From Chelatococcus asaccharovorans (GTDB taxonomy: Bacteria > Pseudomonadota > Alphaproteobacteria > Rhizobiales > Beijerinckiaceae), in NCBI RefSeq assembly GCF_003201475.1, contig NZ_QJJK01000001.1, positions 12,501 to 76,500 on the forward strand: a DNA stretch of 64,000 bases, in the 5' to 3' direction. Numbering within the stretch: position 1 is the stretch's first letter; each line of letters begins with the position of its first letter. Below are positions 60,762 through 64,000 of the stretch, in pieces. The position numbers were made by a program, and so were the translations under genes. Below the pieces are notes generated by a model that saw nothing but the letters and a program-made list of their open reading frames with translations, was not told where the DNA came from and did not search any database.

Positions 60762-62114
60762 TCACCGCATGTCGAAGAGTTCCTGGTGGAAGCGCTTATC
60801 CACCGGGAAGCCCTCGGTGGCGAAATCGGCCCGCAGCGCCGCCCCGAAGCCGGCCGGGCCGCAGAACCAGATGCTGGCCTCCCGCCAGTCCGGCACCGCC
60901 TCGCGGATGCGGGCGCCGGTCAGCCGGCCATCGCGCGCGTCGATCAGCAGATGCAATTGTACCTGGGCAGCTCTGGCATCCTCGGCGAGCTTTGCAAGCG
61001 CCACCTCGTCCACATCGCTGGTGGTGTGGAACAGATCGGCGACCTGGCCCTGCGGCCAGTCGGGCGCCTCGCCGCGCAAGGCCATGTGCTTCATGCGGGC
61101 GATGAACGGCGTGATACCGATGCCGCCACCGATCCAGATCTGGCTGCGGCAATCGTCGTCGAAGGTGAAGCAGCCATATGGCCCCTCCACCCGCACCTCC
61201 TGGCCCACCTTGAGCCGCTCCTTCAGCCCCCTGGTGTGGTCGCCCAGTTCCTTGGTCACGAAGGTGATCCGCGGATGGTCCGGGTGCCAGCCCGAGGCGA
61301 TGGTGTAGGGATGCGCGCCTTCGGAGGCATCCGACTTGGCGAAGGCGAATTGTCCGGGACGGTGGCCCGGCCAGCCGGCGGGCACGTCGATGACGGTCTC
61401 GAGCGCCTTCACGCCCGGATAATAGGTGAGTTCGGCGATGCGTCCCTTCACCTGCCGCGCTGCGCCGACGCGGCGCAGCAGCACCACCCCGGCCGAGAAG
61501 GTGCCGCCGGCCAGCAGCACCGCCATCGCGGCGCCGAGCGGCGTCATCCAGTCGGCGAAGGTCAGGAGCACCACCGAGTGGAACATCAGCACCAGATAAG
61601 CGAGCGCCAGCAGGCGATGGGTCTTATAGAACCAGCGGTAGGGAAAGGCCCGGACCAGCGCCAGCGCGATCAGCGCCACAACTGCATAGAAAGCCCATTC
61701 GCCCACTCCCTCGGCGGTGCCGCGCAGGCTTGAGAAAGCGGCCTCCACCTGGTTTTCGATGGGCGGGCGGTCCCCACGGGCGGGCCGCTCCAGAAAGCCC
61801 CAGCCCACGGCCCACTTCGGCCCCTGCGTCCACAGCCAGTGGATGATGGCGACGATGAGCGCGGTGATGCCGAGCCATTTGTGGAGCCGGTACATCTTGT
61901 CGAGGCCGCCCATCCAACGCTCGGGCCAACGCGGACGCAGCGCCAGCATCATCGCCACACTCATGAGCGCGATGGCGAGCACGCCCGTGTACTGCACGGC
62001 GGCCGCCCGTATCGCGAAGAACCCGGCTGACTGGAACACCCCGGGCTCAGCCGCGACCCACAGCAGCGATACGAGGGCGAGGATGCCAACAAGGACCTGC
62101 TTGATGTGTCTCAT
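60762..62114 (-). CDS. Ferric reductase-like transmembrane flavoprotein
   Basis: A 450-residue membrane oxidoreductase. The N-terminal half has about six membrane helices with heme-type His (YRLHKWLGI, AIIHWLW, KTHRLLALAYL, FHSVVLL); the C-terminal half is an FAD/NAD(P)-binding domain with HRPGQFAFAK, HPYTIASG, the nucleotide loop GGGIGITPFIARM and the C-terminal FCGPAGF. It would pass cytoplasmic NAD(P)H electrons across the membrane to metal or flavin acceptors. It is transcribed toward the kinase remnant; ApbE and the CysJ-like gene are upstream on the same strand. Confidence 0.9.
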   Translation of the reverse strand: MRHIKQVLVGILALVSLLWVAAEPGVFQSAGFFAIRAAAVQYTGVLAIALMSVAMMLALRPRWPERWMGGLDKMYRLHKWLGITALIVAIIHWLWTQGPKWAVGWGFLERPARGDRPPIENQVEAAFSSLRGTAEGVGEWAFYAVVALIALALVRAFPYRWFYKTHRLLALAYLVLMFHSVVLLTFADWMTPLGAAMAVLLAGGTFSAGVVLLRRVGAARQVKGRIAELTYYPGVKALETVIDVPAGWPGHRPGQFAFAKSDASEGAHPYTIASGWHPDHPRITFVTKELGDHTRGLKERLKVGQEVRVEGPYGCFTFDDDCRSQIWIGGGIGITPFIARMKHMALRGEAPDWPQGQVADLFHTTSDVDEVALAKLAEDARAAQVQLHLLIDARDGRLTGARIREAVPDWREASIWFCGPAGFGAALRADFATEGFPVDKRFHQELFDMR

Positions 62115-62274
62115 GTCTCCCGTTCCCTTTCACACCCCGACGGTTCTGCATTGATCCCGAGCGGGCACCTCCACCGGGAAGAACACCCGGAAACGGCAGC
62201 GGCCGCATTGAGAGGACGCAAGGGAATGGACCCGGGGGCCAGGATTGCGCCGCCAGTCCATGCGGCATGGTTGG

Positions 62275-63231
62275 TCACGGCCATGTCGCCACCACCTCTC
62301 CGTCGCTCCCGACGAACAGCGCGGCGAGGCCGAGCCGGCGGGCGAGGGCCGGGCCGTCCTGCGCACCGCGCACCAACAGCGCCGTCGCCCAGGCATCGGC
62401 GGCCATGCAGGTGTCGCTGAGCACGGTGACGGCGGCGAGGTCGTTCTCCAATGGCGCGCCGCGAGAGGGGTCCATGGTGTGGGAGAGCCTCCTGCCCGCC
62501 ACCTCCACCTGATGGCGATAGCTGCCAGAGGTTGCGACGGCGGCACCGGACAACTCCAGCACCCCGAGGACTTCCCGCACGCCGGGGACTGGCGCCTCGT
62601 GGGCGACGACCCAGGGGCGGCCATCCGGCTTCGTGCCCGCCGCGCGCATCTCCCCGTCGATGCCCACGAGCCAGGCGGAAAAGCCCGCCTCCGTCATCTC
62701 CCGCGCCAGGTCGTCCACGCCGAAGCCCTTGGCGATGCCGGACAGATCGAGCCGCAGCGGCGCCAGGCGGCGCGCGCGGCAGCCTGCCGGATCGAGCTGC
62801 AGGGTCTTTGGCGGCTCGAAGGAGGGACGCCCCGCAAGCGCAGCGATGCGTCCGCCGTCGGGCACGCGCGTGCCGCACCCGAAGCCCCAGGCCTGGACCA
62901 GATCGCCCACGCCGATGTCGAACGCGCCCCCCGACAGGCGGCCGATCTCGAGGGCCGCAGCGAGCACGCCCATCAGTTCGCAGGGAATGGCCACCCAGGT
63001 GCCGAGGGGGGCGGCGTTGAGCTGCTCCAGGTCGGAATCCGGCCGCCAGGTGGACATCTGGCGCTCGACACGGTCGAGGGTGCCCTGAAGGCGGCGGGTG
63101 AGCGCCCCCTCGTCCACGCCGCCTACGGCGAAAAACACCGCCGACCAGCGCGCGCCCATGGCGGGGCCGCTGAGGGCGTGGCGGCGGGGCTCCAGCGCGC
63201 CTTGAGCTGAATCAGTAGACATCTTCGACAT
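62275..63231 (-). CDS. apbE: FAD:protein FMN transferase
   Basis: A 318-residue ApbE flavin transferase that attaches FMN from FAD to a Ser/Thr of target proteins. Motifs: MSTWRPDSDLEQLN near 59-72, DLSGIAKGFGVDDLAREM, VGIDGEMRAAGTKPDGRPW, and HTMDPSRGAP then DTCMAADAWATALLV with the metal-binding Asp/Thr. No clear signal peptide is seen, so it may act in the cytoplasm unless the start is misassigned. It overlaps the flavoprotein gene by 20 bases, indicating functional coupling. Confidence 0.92.
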   Translation of the reverse strand: MSKMSTDSAQGALEPRRHALSGPAMGARWSAVFFAVGGVDEGALTRRLQGTLDRVERQMSTWRPDSDLEQLNAAPLGTWVAIPCELMGVLAAALEIGRLSGGAFDIGVGDLVQAWGFGCGTRVPDGGRIAALAGRPSFEPPKTLQLDPAGCRARRLAPLRLDLSGIAKGFGVDDLAREMTEAGFSAWLVGIDGEMRAAGTKPDGRPWVVAHEAPVPGVREVLGVLELSGAAVATSGSYRHQVEVAGRRLSHTMDPSRGAPLENDLAAVTVLSDTCMAADAWATALLVRGAQDGPALARRLGLAALFVGSDGEVVATWP

Positions 63232-64000
63232 AGCGTCCAGACGACTTGAGGGTGGGAAGGTCGAGGCCGAGTGGCCGCACGATCGGATCGAGTGCCCAGG
63301 TCACGGCCTGGGCCATGTCACGGCCGCCGCACACCAGGATTTGCGCGCCCTGCCGGATCAGCTCGCGCAGGCGAGGCGCGTCGGCGGCGATGCGATCCTG
63401 CACATAGGCGCCGCCATCCGGACCGCGTGAGAAGGCGGTCTGGAGCGAGGTCAGGCGTTTCTCGGCGAGATGCTGGGCCAGTTCGTGCTCGTAGAGAAAA
63501 TCCGACGACGGGCTGCGGCCGCCCCAGTAGAGGTGGACCGGGCGACCGGCCGCATTGGCGCGCACCAGGCCGGCGAGTGGACCGATGCCGGCGCCGGCGC
63601 CGATCAGGATGAGCGGCGCCCGTCCCGCGGCCGGCCGGAAGGTCGGGTTGGCGCGGATGAAAGCCTCCACGCGATCGCCGGGAGCGAGAGCGTGCAGGAA
63701 GGTCGAGCAGAGCCCGCCTGCGCGCAGGCGGACGCAGATCTCCAGCATCCCGTCGCACGACGACGACGCCAGCGAATAGAAGCGCGGCATCGGATGGCCC
63801 GGCGGCAGGATGCCGACGAGGTCGCCGGGCTCGAACGACGGCAGGCGTCCGGCCTTGCCGTCCGTTCCTGGCCTCCGGAAGCGCAGGATCGCCACCGGCG
63901 CGCCGACGGCCACGCCATAGTCCTCGCGTTCGACGAGTTCGAGCGCGACCGTCTTCGGCGGCTCGGCGACGTGCTCTAGCTTGAGGTCGTGACCAAGCAC
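63212..64000 (-). CDS. CysJ-like flavoprotein reductase domain, partial
   Basis: About 260 residues of the C-terminal FAD/NADPH reductase module of a CysJ/cytochrome P450 reductase-like flavoprotein. PRFYSLASSS is the FAD-binding motif, IGAGAGIGPLAGLV the nucleotide loop, VHLYWGGRSPSSDFLYEHEL follows, and the chain ends SSGRYVEDVY, the usual C-terminus. The gene runs off the window at 64000, so its N-terminus, perhaps a PepSY membrane or flavodoxin domain, is not visible; GTG at 64000 need not be the start. Confidence 0.88.
   Translation of the reverse strand: MLGHDLKLEHVAEPPKTVALELVEREDYGVAVGAPVAILRFRRPGTDGKAGRLPSFEPGDLVGILPPGHPMPRFYSLASSSCDGMLEICVRLRAGGLCSTFLHALAPGDRVEAFIRANPTFRPAAGRAPLILIGAGAGIGPLAGLVRANAAGRPVHLYWGGRSPSSDFLYEHELAQHLAEKRLTSLQTAFSRGPDGGAYVQDRIAADAPRLRELIRQGAQILVCGGRDMAQAVTWALDPIVRPLGLDLPTLKSSGRYVEDVY

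Overview
The window reads as a GC-rich alphaproteobacterial chromosome, most likely Hyphomicrobiales (Rhizobiales). The evidence is codon bias, LacI/ABC sugar gene organisation, and a RepA-ParA-Trb mobile backbone of the kind common in that order. No ribosomal marker is present, so genus is not assignable.

Region 1 (about 1-17,650) is a chromosomal catabolic locus. It encodes an M20 dipeptidase, NagA, a secreted L,D-transpeptidase, NagB, a LacI-family regulator, a binding protein plus two permeases of a sugar ABC importer (no ATPase), a ceramidase-like amidohydrolase, a DegT-type aminotransferase operon with two Gfo/Idh/MocA dehydrogenases, a RidA protein and an inositol-monophosphatase-like phosphatase. 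Four near-identical palindromes (consensus ATGCAACCGATTGCAT) lie in front of nagB/lacI, the importer and the aminotransferase operon. They tie these genes into one predicted LacI regulon for an amino-sugar or aminocyclitol-like compound. A 270-bp MITE-like element with perfect 21-bp inverted ends lies between nagA and the transpeptidase. The region ends in tRNA-Gly(GCC).

Region 2 (about 17,700-26,130) is accessory. It holds a monooxygenase remnant, an NdpA-type nucleoid protein coupled to a membrane protein, an AbiJ-type abortive infection protein coupled to a second HEPN-like protein, and a GNAT/DUF1778 toxin-antitoxin pair. An IS21-family element split the HEPN gene. A 7-bp target duplication lets the original reading frame be restored exactly.

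Region 3 (about 26,200-55,700) is the backbone of an integrative and conjugative element or integrated plasmid. In order it carries a ParB-like protein, PAS and XRE regulators, DUF736, a Phd/RelE pair, DUF932, a frameshifted DUF2285 gene, an HTH protein, RepA followed by three iterons and an AT-rich stretch, ParA, an RHH partition partner, DUF2840, the TraF peptidase, a second DUF736, a lytic transglycosylase, a VirD2-like relaxase, TraG, an RHH protein, TrbBCDEJKLFGI, DUF2274 and a LysR regulator. No integrase gene is visible.

Region 4 (about 55,900-64,000) is a periplasmic/membrane redox block. It encodes an exported rubrerythrin-like protein, a PepSY protein, cytochrome b561, an OmpR/EnvZ-type two-component system, a secreted nitrobindin-like protein, a histidine-kinase remnant, a ferric-reductase-like membrane protein, an ApbE flavin transferase and the C-terminal part of a CysJ-like flavoprotein that runs off the window.
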